A stretch of DNA of 31,690 nt from a virus. This document shows positions 1-6,223 of this stretch, in pieces. Under the pieces are notes generated by a model. It saw nothing but the letters and a program-made list of their open reading frames with translations, was not told the origin of the DNA and searched no databases. Each line of letters begins with the position of its first letter. Position 1 is the stretch's first letter. The stretch is taken from positions 1 to 31,690 of IMG/VR virus record IMGVR_UViG_3300005290_000044. One strand, written 5' to 3'. Position numbers and translations under genes: made by a program.

Positions 1-466
1 CCTCGCGCGCGCGCGCGGAGAGATTATTATTATATTTATTATATATATAACTCTGGGTATGGGTATGGGTGCCATTGCCGGCGTATTGCTCGGGCAATGG
101 CTGCGCTATACCTACCTCGTTGTTTTTACTCCATCTGGCCTGTGCGCCGCGTCTTCCGGCGTTGCGCCTTTCTTCTCGCGCCGTGACGACAAATTCCCAC
201 TCTTTTTCGAGCCTTTTTTGCCGCCAGTTTCCGTCATTGATGTTGAAGAACCCGAGCAGCTTCGGCCGCAGGATGCGCCGCCAGCGCGTCTCCGAGACGC
301 GGCAGATGCGGGCCAGCTCGCGGTCATCGTCACCGAGCGCGCGGCCGTTGTTGCGCCAGGTGGCGAACAGGATCAGGCAGTAGGCGCCGAACTCCTCGGC
401 CGACAGGTGCAAAGTGTCACCTATCAGGGCATCGATAAACACGGGCATGCACGGCGCTTGTGACAC
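1..466 (-). CDS. DUF1376-type phage replication protein, C-terminus beyond window
   Basis: The frame is open from a GTG at 466 to the window edge, giving 155 codons of N-terminal sequence. Residues 7-65 show the DUF1376 (YdaU-like) signature: MPVFIDALIGDTLHLS, then EFGAYCLILFATWRNNG, then ARICRVSETRWRRIL. This domain is known from the N-terminus of phage and prophage replication-initiation proteins and looks like a winged-helix DNA-binding module. Residues 85-115 are basic (KRLEKEW, ARWSKNN). The GTG abuts the stop of the upstream nuclease gene (TAAGTG), which supports coupled translation; an ATG at 448 is the alternative start. The last visible part is low-complexity because the DNA there is an AT-rich run followed by a (CG)7 run. 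Its position in the early arm downstream of the Cro-position gene equals that of lambda O. Family assignment is good; the replication role is inferred. Confidence 0.75.
   Translation of the reverse strand, partial: MSQAPCMPVFIDALIGDTLHLSAEEFGAYCLILFATWRNNGRALGDDDRELARICRVSETRWRRILRPKLLGFFNINDGNWRQKRLEKEWEFVVTAREERRNAGRRGAQARWSKNNEVGIAQPLPEQYAGNGTHTHTQSYIYNKYNNNLSARARE
4..70. repeat. (CG)7 run, 28-bp A/T-only tract and GGGTAT repeats: possible origin element
   Basis: Positions 4-17 are a pure CG dinucleotide run. Positions 23-50 hold 28 consecutive A/T bases in a genome that is otherwise strongly GC-rich. Positions 55-70 contain GGGTAT twice plus GGGT. The whole lies inside the DUF1376 replication gene. 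Lambda's origin lies inside gene O, with iterons beside an AT-rich unwinding region, so a similar role is possible here. The GGGTAT repeats are few and short, and the role is inferred only from composition and position. Confidence 0.35.
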
Positions 467-1309
467 TTATGGCATCCACTCGCGTTGATGGTGCTGCCGT
501 TCGGCGTCTTTCCGATGGTTGTTGCAGTACCAGCGCGCCGGTGCCGGCCATCCGGGCGGACCATAGCCATACGAGCCGAAATTGCCGCAAAGCGGGCAAA
601 CCTGACCGGCGATATCCCGCAGCACCGGCGGCCGACCATCTACATAGCCGCGCTCAAAAGGTGATAGGTCGCAATACTCTATCTGCCAGGCCGGTGCCTC
701 GCCGGTTTTGGATTTACGCTCCCAAGGGTTGAGGTTCGTGGCAAGTGACGGAAGCGGAGGCGCAATATACTTGATGTCGTAGCAGCGCCACGCCGGCAGC
801 GGAAAGTAAGCCACGCCACGCCGGAAAGCCTGGTGCGGCTCGGTCTTGATCTGAGCGTGCTTTGCCAATTCGCGCACTGACTGCCGGAGCTGGTGCGGTG
901 CCGGGTCAGCCTCCTTGCCGGGCTTCTTCACCACCAGCGCGAGGTGCGCATTGCCAAATTTTTGCTCGATATCGCAATAGTATCGCCAATTCGGCAGATC
1001 GATGCCTTGCTGCCACTGCCGCAACCTGCCATCGGTCGAGGGCGACCGGATTCTGCCCTTCTGATATATGTCGTGGTGATCCTTGTACTTAACTTCGATT
1101 TTCATAAATGCGGCGTCTCCAGGCTTCTGGGCGCCCAGATCCGTCAGCACAATTTTTTGACCGTTAGGGCCGCGCATCATCGGAGCGCCGCCCTCGTCGA
1201 TGCGGTCGAGGCGAAACACGAAATAGCCTTGCTGCTTGAGATCCTCCTCGACGGCCTCGACCGCAGACTCGCCCCAATTCCAAGCGACGCTCGCCTTTAG
1301 GTTCCTCAT
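467..1309 (-). CDS. Predicted PD-(D/E)XK nuclease with C-terminal zinc-binding motif
   Basis: A 280-residue protein. The N-terminal part fits the PD-(D/E)XK nuclease fold: a helix with E14 in GESAVEAVEEDLKQQGY, acidic D57 or D65, and the E72-x-K74 motif in KIEVKYK. A C-terminal cluster C238-x2-C241...C262-x2-H265 should bind one zinc. The chosen ATG at 1309 overlaps the stop of the methyltransferase gene as ATGA, so the two are probably translationally coupled; the frame stays open further upstream but would run far into the methyltransferase. No family name was recognised. It could be a restriction-type or structure-specific nuclease working with the adjacent methyltransferase, or a replication/recombination nuclease. 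The fold call is moderate; substrate and partner are inference. Confidence 0.6.
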   Translation of the reverse strand: MRNLKASVAWNWGESAVEAVEEDLKQQGYFVFRLDRIDEGGAPMMRGPNGQKIVLTDLGAQKPGDAAFMKIEVKYKDHHDIYQKGRIRSPSTDGRLRQWQQGIDLPNWRYYCDIEQKFGNAHLALVVKKPGKEADPAPHQLRQSVRELAKHAQIKTEPHQAFRRGVAYFPLPAWRCYDIKYIAPPLPSLATNLNPWERKSKTGEAPAWQIEYCDLSPFERGYVDGRPPVLRDIAGQVCPLCGNFGSYGYGPPGWPAPARWYCNNHRKDAERQHHQREWMP

Positions 1310-2253
1310 GAGGCATGGCCCCACCGCGGCACGACACCGAAACCGATGTCGGCAAAGACCTTGGCAAAGCGGTCCACATTCGGCCCGAAGTAAAAGAATG
1401 CCTGCCCCTGTGTCGGTGCAACTTCGCGCTCGCCGCGCCGTAGGAAGCGGATGCGCCCGGCGGTGAAGCAAATCGCCTGGCAGGTATCTTGCGCCGAGTT
1501 AAACCAGATCGTGTCGGTGCAGTTGTTGGTCAGCATGATCGCCGCGGTGGTCCGCTTGGCGGCGACCTCGGAGATCAGTTTGTTGACAAACGCCGGCAAC
1601 AGATCGCGGTGATAGGGTGGGTTGAGCCAGACCCGGCCGCGCCAATCGCAGGTTAGCCCGTCAGACTCGGGGTCAAGGTAGGCTCTGGCGCGCACCGTCG
1701 CCTGGGCGATGTCGTTGGATGCCGGGTCGAGATCGATCTCCCCGAGCACCTCGCGCGCCGCCTCGATATAGAAGGCTGGCGTATATAGCTCGAATTCGCC
1801 GGTCCCTTCGGTGCCGCGTACCGTGCCGATCTTCTCCTGCTCGCAGATCCGCAGTGCCCGGTGGCGCGCATCTTCAAGCGCTTGGAGAAAGTCGATCTCT
1901 TCCCAAAGTGCCTTCCGCCAACGCCACAACATCACTTCGATGTTGTTGATGCCACGCTCGTCCGCCGGGTCGAGTCCGAACAGCGCTGCGATGGAGACAA
2001 AACCGCTTACGGTACTGTAAGTGGTTTCATCCGTTGATGGCCGGCCACCTTTGTTCTTCTTCTGCCGGTCCCACCAGCGGATAAATTTGCGCTGCTCGGT
2101 TAGTTTTGCTTCGATCGCCTCATAAAGTTTCGTCGCGTCCTTTGCCCGTCGATAATAGTTCTCAGCCGACTCGGCGACGGCCATCAGCTGCAACGCGCGT
2201 TGCGGGTCATAGTGATCGAGATCGCGCGCACCAAGTGTCGTCGGGAGTGTCAT
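1306..2253 (-). CDS. Phage DNA N6-adenine methyltransferase (Dam-type)
   Basis: A 315-residue protein. The C-terminal half carries features of the phage Dam methyltransferase family (PF05869): YTPAFYIEAAREVLGEIDLDP leading to a DLDPAS block at about 174-179, a WLNPPY catalytic motif (NPPY 211-214), and GQAFFYFG near the end. The family transfers methyl from S-adenosylmethionine to adenine N6. Such enzymes usually protect phage DNA from host nucleases or mark it for regulation. The N-terminal 130 residues are charged, include KKNKGGRPS, and may be a DNA-binding or target-recognition part. The ATG at 2253 follows a GGGGG Shine-Dalgarno-like run and lies 8 nt after the stop of the small upstream gene. 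The next gene starts by ATGA overlap. Family assignment is firm; target sequence unknown. Confidence 0.85.
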   Translation of the reverse strand: MTLPTTLGARDLDHYDPQRALQLMAVAESAENYYRRAKDATKLYEAIEAKLTEQRKFIRWWDRQKKNKGGRPSTDETTYSTVSGFVSIAALFGLDPADERGINNIEVMLWRWRKALWEEIDFLQALEDARHRALRICEQEKIGTVRGTEGTGEFELYTPAFYIEAAREVLGEIDLDPASNDIAQATVRARAYLDPESDGLTCDWRGRVWLNPPYHRDLLPAFVNKLISEVAAKRTTAAIMLTNNCTDTIWFNSAQDTCQAICFTAGRIRFLRRGEREVAPTQGQAFFYFGPNVDRFAKVFADIGFGVVPRWGHAS

Positions 2254-2261
2254 CGATCCCC

Positions 2262-2504
2262 CTAGAGGCTGGCTGTTGCTCCTTGGCAGAGCTGCCGTTC
2301 GAGCGGCCACGGCGCGTCTTCCGGCCAGTTGTCTTGGAACCAGCGGAAGGCGCGCTCGACGGTGATGATGTTGGCGCCGCGGCCGGCCTTCAGCCGGGAG
2401 AAGATCTTGGCGTTACCGCAGCTCATGGTGCCGACGCCGGACAGGGTGCGGCCGGTATGCGCGGCATAGGCGTTCGCGATGGTGAGAATTTCTTCCGCGG
2501 TCAT
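2262..2504 (-). CDS. Small Cro-position protein, probable HTH regulator
   Basis: An 80-residue protein, first gene of the leftward early operon and divergent from the repressor, which is where lambda cro lies. It reads as helices separated by a glycine-rich turn: EEILTIANAYAAHTG, then GNAKIFSRLKAGRGANIITVERAFRWFQDNW. This resembles short DNA-binding proteins seen in alphaproteobacterial prophages, but the helix-turn-helix is weak by eye. The DNA just upstream holds two operator copies, and a -10-like TATGCT (2515 to 2510) sits only 5 nt before the ATG, with no Shine-Dalgarno sequence. Probably an early regulator; function is inferred from position. Confidence 0.6.
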   Translation of the reverse strand: MTAEEILTIANAYAAHTGRTLSGVGTMSCGNAKIFSRLKAGRGANIITVERAFRWFQDNWPEDAPWPLERQLCQGATASL

Positions 2505-2509
2505 GCCAC

Positions 2510-2515
2510 AGCATA
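2510..2515 (-). promoter_or_regulatory. Candidate -10 box of the leftward early promoter
   Basis: Read on the minus strand, TATGCT directly follows operator O1 and ends 5 nt before the ATG at 2504. Transcription from it would begin at or beside the ATG, giving a leaderless mRNA. The -35 region is poor (GTGGTA at 17-nt spacing). Confidence 0.35.
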
Positions 2516-2516
2516 G

Positions 2517-2530
2517 CGGAAAGTTTTCCG
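2517..2530. promoter_or_regulatory. Operator O1 (CGGAAAGTTTTCCG)
   Basis: A perfect inverted repeat with 6-bp arms, CGGAAA-GT-TTTCCG, just upstream of the leftward early gene. It abuts the candidate -10 box, so a bound repressor would block that promoter. It matches the palindrome at 3430-3443 in 13 of 14 positions. Confidence 0.7.
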
Positions 2531-2538
2531 CCTACCAC

Positions 2539-2552
2539 CGGAAAGTTGTCCG
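2539..2552. promoter_or_regulatory. Operator O2 (CGGAAAGTTGTCCG)
   Basis: Differs from O1 by one base. The two centres are 22 bp apart, about two helical turns, as expected for repressor dimers binding side by side on one DNA face. Confidence 0.65.
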
Positions 2553-2584
2553 ATCTTAGCGCCTCGGGTTAATCCCGGAGGCTG

Positions 2585-2598
2585 TGGAAAATTTTCTA
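2585..2598. promoter_or_regulatory. Operator O3 (TGGAAAATTTTCTA)
   Basis: A degenerate copy with the perfect core GAAAATTTTC, 46 bp from O2. It overlaps the place where a -35 would lie for the repressor promoter (candidate -10 TATGCT at 2613-2618), so binding here could give autoregulation. Confidence 0.5.
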
Positions 2599-2612
2599 GC
2601 CAACTTAGAATT

Positions 2613-2618
2613 TATGCT
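2613..2618 (+). promoter_or_regulatory. Candidate -10 box of the repressor promoter
   Basis: TATGCT on the plus strand, about 57 nt before the repressor ATG. No good -35 is visible; the expected position falls inside O3. The assignment rests on position only. Confidence 0.3.
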
Positions 2619-2674
2619 GTTTAGTGCCCCTCGGCGGTCCCCCCACGCCAAGAGAGCGTAGCGGAGACCTGCCG

Positions 2675-3139
2675 ATGATGGACCGTGCGATGTCCGAAGA
2701 GCCGGAAGCGGAAGCGCCGGAAACGCCCGTTTGGGACGACGACGAATTTATTGCCCGCGTCCGCGAGCAGGCCGAGGCGCGCGGCATGAGCCTGCGCGAT
2801 GTCTCGACCAAGGCCGGGCTGGCGCCCGATTACTTCGTTAAACGGCGCGGCAGCGACGCCGGCCGCAATATCGTGATGATCGTCAAGCTGGCGAGGGCGC
2901 TCGACGTGCCGGTGTCGGTGCTCGTCGACCCGTTACCCACGCCATCCCCGGCCGAGGTCGATCAGGTAAAGCTCGACCGGCTTGCGATGGTGGGGAATGT
3001 CGCGGCACATCTTTACCTCGCCCTCGACGCCCGCAAGGCCGCCATCCCCGATGATGTCGACGCCGAAGAGTTGCTGCAAATGCTGATGCGGTTTATCCGG
3101 CCGCCGCTGGTCCGCCGGCCTACGAAAAAGCGTCCTTGA
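2675..3139 (+). CDS. XRE-family repressor (CI-like)
   Basis: A 154-residue protein. After an acidic, proline-rich N-terminus, residues 25-85 form a helix-turn-helix of the XRE/Cro-CI type: IARVREQAEARGMSLRDVS, then KAGLAPDYFVKR, then IVKLARALDVPVSVLVD. There is no S24 self-cleaving peptidase domain, so induction cannot work as for lambda CI; a short C-terminal helical region may dimerise. The ATG at 2675 follows a GGAG sequence; ATGs at 2690 and, upstream in frame, 2624 are alternatives. It is divergent from the early operon and flanked by four copies of one palindrome, its likely binding sites. Its 3' end overlaps the minus-strand gene at 3120-3332 by 20 bp. The fold is confident; the lysogeny role rests on context. 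Confidence 0.8.
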   Translation: MMDRAMSEEPEAEAPETPVWDDDEFIARVREQAEARGMSLRDVSTKAGLAPDYFVKRRGSDAGRNIVMIVKLARALDVPVSVLVDPLPTPSPAEVDQVKLDRLAMVGNVAAHLYLALDARKAAIPDDVDAEELLQMLMRFIRPPLVRRPTKKRP

Positions 3140-3332
3140 TTGCCTGAAGGGTCGGCATTGCCCGCACCCAGAATTCCGGCGCGATCTGCGCGTCCGTCCA
3201 ATTTTCCCACCATACGCCCTCGAGCTTGCGGGCAAACGTCCAGCCACCGCCGGTCCCCGGTATAACCGGGACGCTTTCGCCGGTCGGCGCCGTCTCGATC
3301 TTTTCAATTTTAATGTTTTTGAAGCTGGGCAT
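3120..3332 (-). CDS. Small protein of unknown function, convergent with the repressor
   Basis: A 70-residue protein with a tryptophan-rich middle (GGWTFARKLEGVWWENWTD) and no transmembrane segment. The ATG at 3332 has GGAG about 10 nt upstream. It is transcribed towards the repressor and overlaps its 3' end by 20 bp, so the two mRNAs are complementary at their ends. It is divergent from the recombination operon and shares its upstream region with operator O4. The protein-like composition and the start context argue that it is real. No family recognised. Confidence 0.55.
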   Translation of the reverse strand: MPSFKNIKIEKIETAPTGESVPVIPGTGGGWTFARKLEGVWWENWTDAQIAPEFWVRAMPTLQAIKDAFS

Positions 3333-3421
3333 TCTTAATGTCTCCAGCGACCGGCCTCCCCGGCTCTTTTACAAGACTAACCGCTGCGTTGAACGCCGCA
3401 AGAGTTTTGTAAGAAATTCCG

Positions 3422-3451
3422 TTGCCCTCCGGAAAATTTTCCGGCTATGAT
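3422..3451 (+). promoter_or_regulatory. Promoter of the recombination operon, TTGCCC-N18-TATGAT
   Basis: A sigma70-like promoter on the plus strand: -35 TTGCCC at 3422-3427, an 18-nt spacer, and -10 TATGAT at 3446-3451 (five of six consensus bases). The spacer is almost filled by operator O4, so repressor binding would exclude RNA polymerase. The first gene starts about 24 nt downstream of the -10. Confidence 0.55.
3429..3444. promoter_or_regulatory. Operator O4, perfect 16-bp palindrome
   Basis: CCGGAAAATTTTCCGG is a perfect palindrome and the best match to the O1-O3 consensus. It lies about 840 bp from the other operators, between the -35 and -10 of the recombination operon. This would place that operon under the same repressor. 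Confidence 0.7.
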
Positions 3452-3474
3452 CGGACAGATTTCCGGGGCATCCC

Positions 3475-3720
3475 ATGGCCGCCTGGCGCATCGTCATAGA
3501 CCGCAACGATTTCCGCGCGCTCGTCGCCGGTCGCGAGGTCCGCACGACGGCCGGCCCGGACGAGATATTCGTGACGCTCGATCTCGATCACGTCGCCGGG
3601 ATGAGCCGCTGGACCGACCCGCCCCAGGCCGCCGAGTTCTACGGGAAGTCCGCCAAGCCGGAGATCGACCAGTTCGTCGATGATTGGGTGGAGAAGCGGG
3701 GCCAGCACCAACGTGAGTGA
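3475..3720 (+). CDS. Hypothetical protein, first gene of the recombination operon
   Basis: An 81-residue acidic, soluble protein with an N-terminal strand-rich part (WRIVIDRNDF, then EIFVTLDLDHV) and a helical, charged C-terminus (QFVDDWVEKRG). It starts at the first ATG after the O4 promoter, with only a modest Shine-Dalgarno sequence (CGGGGC). No family recognised. As the first gene behind a repressor-controlled promoter it is expected early in lytic growth. Confidence 0.6.
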   Translation: MAAWRIVIDRNDFRALVAGREVRTTAGPDEIFVTLDLDHVAGMSRWTDPPQAAEFYGKSAKPEIDQFVDDWVEKRGQHQRE

Positions 3721-3778
3721 CCGATGGCCTATGCCGCCTGGTTTGAATCAGGCGCAACGAGTTTTCACGAGGCCGGCG

Positions 3779-3961
3779 ATGACCGCTTTAACTGTAACTC
3801 GCGACGGCGATGTGCTGCATATCGATTTGATACCCGGCGCTGACGGTCCCGACACCGAGGGCGAGGAAGTAACGCCCGGCGTGGTGCTCCTTTATGACGG
3901 GCACGGCTGGCTGATCGGCATCGAGATCAACACCTCAATTCTGCGCGACGGTGGTCGATGA
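3779..3961 (+). CDS. DUF2283-like small protein
   Basis: A 60-residue protein resembling DUF2283: a DGDVLHIDL strand, then GVVLLYDGHGWLIGIEI, the hallmark closing strand pair of that family. The ATG at 3779 follows a GAGG Shine-Dalgarno sequence, and the stop overlaps the next start as ATGA. DUF2283 proteins have no established activity. The family call is by eye. Confidence 0.6.
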   Translation: MTALTVTRDGDVLHIDLIPGADGPDTEGEEVTPGVVLLYDGHGWLIGIEINTSILRDGGR

Positions 3962-4839
3962 AACGTGAATCCTGGACGATCACGTCGCGCGGCGAGTGGC
4001 TCGACCGGCGCCGCGGGCTGCTCACCGCCAGCCGCATCGCGGCGTTGTTCGACGCGCACCCGTTCCTGACGCGCGAGCAGTTGGCCGGCACCATGACCGG
4101 TCACCACAACGAGGGCGACAACCCGGCGATGAAGCGCGGCCGGATCCTGGAGCCGGCGATCCTTGAAGCGATGCGCGAAGAGCACCCGACCTGGCAAATC
4201 GAGAAGGCCAACGAATTCTGGACATTGCCTGAACACCGCATCGGTGCAACACCCGATGCATGGTTTACGACAGGCGACGGTGACGCCGGCCTGATCCAGT
4301 GCAAGACGGTGGCGCCGGAGGTGTGGCAGGGTCGCCCGTCGCTGGCCTATCAGCTCCAAACGCTCACCGAGATGATGTGCACCGGCGTCGAGCACGGCCG
4401 CCTCGCCGTCATGGTGACGAGCCGCTCGCTGCCGCTCTACGAATTCGAGGTGCCGCGGCACCCGCTGGCCGAGGATAAGCTGCTCGCCGCCGCCGCTGCG
4501 TGGTGGGCGGAATGGGATGCCGGCCGGATAGCCCCAGCAGCCCCTGCAGAGGCGCTGAAGGAGCTTCTCGACGACGGCAGCACTGTCGACCTATCCAGCG
4601 ACAACTACCTCCATAGCGCGCTCCCAGATCGGCAGGCGTTGAAGTCCGTCATCAGCGATGCCGAGAAGCGGGTCGCCGAGATCGACGGCCACCTAAAAGC
4701 GGCGATGGGAAAAGCCACGTACGGCTATTTGCCCGGCTGGGCGATCACCTACCGCAGCCACCAGCGGGCCGAGCGGGTGCTGCCGGCGGCGACGATCCGC
4801 ACGCTGCGGGTCTCGGCCAAGGAAGAGGAGTCGATATGA
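3958..4839 (+). CDS. YqaJ-type viral recombinase exonuclease
   Basis: A 293-residue protein of the YqaJ family (PF09588), a PD-(D/E)XK exonuclease equivalent to lambda Exo. It is expected to resect double-stranded DNA ends to give single strands for the annealing protein encoded next. Visible motifs: WLDRRRGLLTASRIAAL near the N-terminus, GRILEPAI (E65), GATPDAW (D100) and GLIQCKT (Q114-x-K116). The last has glutamine where most members have glutamate, a possible effect on metal binding. The C-terminal third is helical and charged. It overlaps both neighbours by ATGA and so sits in a tight exonuclease-annealase pair. Family assignment is confident. Confidence 0.85.
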   Translation: MKRESWTITSRGEWLDRRRGLLTASRIAALFDAHPFLTREQLAGTMTGHHNEGDNPAMKRGRILEPAILEAMREEHPTWQIEKANEFWTLPEHRIGATPDAWFTTGDGDAGLIQCKTVAPEVWQGRPSLAYQLQTLTEMMCTGVEHGRLAVMVTSRSLPLYEFEVPRHPLAEDKLLAAAAAWWAEWDAGRIAPAAPAEALKELLDDGSTVDLSSDNYLHSALPDRQALKSVISDAEKRVAEIDGHLKAAMGKATYGYLPGWAITYRSHQRAERVLPAATIRTLRVSAKEEESI

Positions 4840-5759
4840 CCAACGCCGTCACCACCCGCAACACGCCGCTGTCGCCGACGACCTTTGCCGAGGCCGAACG
4901 CTTCGCCGTGATGATGGCGAAGAGCACGATGGTGCCGCAGGATTATCGCGGCAAGCCGGAAAACATCATGTTCGCCATGCAGTTCGGCGCCGAGCTTGGC
5001 CTGTCGCCGCTACAGAGCCTGCAATCGATATCGAATATCAACGGCAAGTGGGCCGTGTACGGCGACGCCTTGCTGGCGATCGTGCTGGCCTCGCCGCTGT
5101 GCGAAGACGTGATCGAGCGGCTTGATGGCGAGGATGACAACCTGCGCGCTGTCTGCGAGGCGAGGCGCCGCGGTGCCGCGCCGAAGATCCAGATGTTCTC
5201 AGTCGCCGACGCCAAGAAGGCAAGCCTGTGGGGAAAGCAGGGGCCGTGGACGCAGTATCCACGCCGGATGCTTCAATGGCGCGCCCGCGGTTTCGCGCTG
5301 CGCGACGCCTTCCCGGACCTGCTGCGCGGCGTCATTACCGTTGAGGAGGCCCGCGACATACCCGAGAGCGGCATGGTCGACGTGACGCCGCCGCCGAGCC
5401 CGGAGCCGCTCAGCGCCGATCTCGACGCCTTCGCGGCCGAGCCGATCGAGCCGCCGGCATCCACCCCCGACGAGCGCATCGCCGAGGCCGCTGCCGGCCA
5501 GGGCAGCACCGCCTTCCGCGATTGGTGGCAGCAGATCGATCGCGAGCGCCGCGACCGGCTGCGCCCGCACCTGGCGCACTATCAGGCGCTAGCCAGTGCG
5601 GCCGACACCGAGATGGCGCAGCACGCAATTCACGAACCCGGGCGGGCACCCCCCGAACCACGCGACGGTCCCCACGCAACTCCTCGTCGTCGTGGACGCC
5701 CGCCCGGCCCCGGCCTGCTCGACGAGGAGGAGCCGCGGCCAGAGCAGCCGGACGCGTGA
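4836..5759 (+). CDS. RecT-type single-strand annealing protein
   Basis: A 307-residue protein. Residues 15-175 match the RecT family (PF03837): FAMQFGAELGLSPLQSLQSI, INGKWAVYGDALLAIV, and WTQYPRRMLQWRARGFALRD. The family anneals complementary single strands and pairs with an exonuclease in phage homologous recombination; the YqaJ gene directly upstream is the expected partner. The C-terminal 120 residues are rich in proline, arginine and acidic residues and look disordered, perhaps a single-strand-binding-protein interaction tail. Translation start overlaps the exonuclease stop (ATGA). Confidence 0.88.
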   Translation: MTNAVTTRNTPLSPTTFAEAERFAVMMAKSTMVPQDYRGKPENIMFAMQFGAELGLSPLQSLQSISNINGKWAVYGDALLAIVLASPLCEDVIERLDGEDDNLRAVCEARRRGAAPKIQMFSVADAKKASLWGKQGPWTQYPRRMLQWRARGFALRDAFPDLLRGVITVEEARDIPESGMVDVTPPPSPEPLSADLDAFAAEPIEPPASTPDERIAEAAAGQGSTAFRDWWQQIDRERRDRLRPHLAHYQALASAADTEMAQHAIHEPGRAPPEPRDGPHATPRRRGRPPGPGLLDEEEPRPEQPDA

Positions 5760-5763
5760 GCCC

Positions 5764-5994
5764 ATGTCGGCCGAAAGCAAACTCGTCTCGGCGATCGCCG
5801 ACGCCTGCGTCGATTTCCTGATCGAGCGCGGCGAGCTCGACGGCAAGCTGCGGGTCACCCGCGAGCTGCACACCGCGGCGCGGCGGGTCGTCTGGGCCGG
5901 GCACTATTACGGCCACAGCAGCGTGAAATTCGGCGACGCGCTGATCGACCTCGAGCGGCTGGTCGGGCGCCCGACACGGGAGATCGACATTTGA
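5764..5994 (+). CDS. Hypothetical helical protein
   Basis: A 76-residue protein, predicted mostly helical, with a basic centre (RVTRELHTAARRVVWAGHYYG). It starts 5 nt after the recT stop and ends in a TTGA overlap with the next gene, so it belongs to the recombination operon. No family recognised. Confidence 0.6.
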   Translation: MSAESKLVSAIADACVDFLIERGELDGKLRVTRELHTAARRVVWAGHYYGHSSVKFGDALIDLERLVGRPTREIDI

Positions 5995-6212
5995 ACACGA
6001 TCCGGCGCAAGAGCCTGACGCACCGCTGCGCCATCTGCGGCAAGGTCTATTATGGGTTCGGCCAAGTCGCCGAGCCGGTCGCGCCCGGCCTCTGCTGCGA
6101 CGCGTGCCACGCCCAGCATGTGGTGCCGCGGCGGATTCGGCTCGTCATCGATGCGTGGGCAGAGCAGAACGAGGCTTGCCAAAACCACCGCGGCCCGGTA
6201 TCGCGTATTTGA
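5991..6212 (+). CDS. Small zinc-ribbon-like protein, TTG start
   Basis: A 73-residue protein with two cysteine pairs, CAIC and CCDAC, about 20 residues apart, which should bind one zinc ion. The C-terminal half is basic and helical. The only start fitting the operon is TTG at 5991, overlapping the previous stop as TTGA. Such proteins in recombination operons may bind nucleic acid or proteins; no specific function is recognised. Confidence 0.55.
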   Translation: MNTIRRKSLTHRCAICGKVYYGFGQVAEPVAPGLCCDACHAQHVVPRRIRLVIDAWAEQNEACQNHRGPVSRI

Positions 6213-6223
6213 GGAATTTCTTA

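Noticed and set aside
59-463. Plus-strand 134-codon frame at the left edge
   Set aside because: Antisense to the DUF1376 gene, which carries a recognisable domain in the opposite frame.
1236-1466. Other overlapping small frames in the nuclease-methyltransferase region
   Set aside because: They are shadows of genes with better motifs and spacing, and lack ribosome sites.
3952-5765. Anti-CRISPR or CRISPR-linked content
   Set aside because: No repeat array, Cas-like motif or known anti-CRISPR/Aca pair could be recognised; small unknown proteins alone are not evidence.
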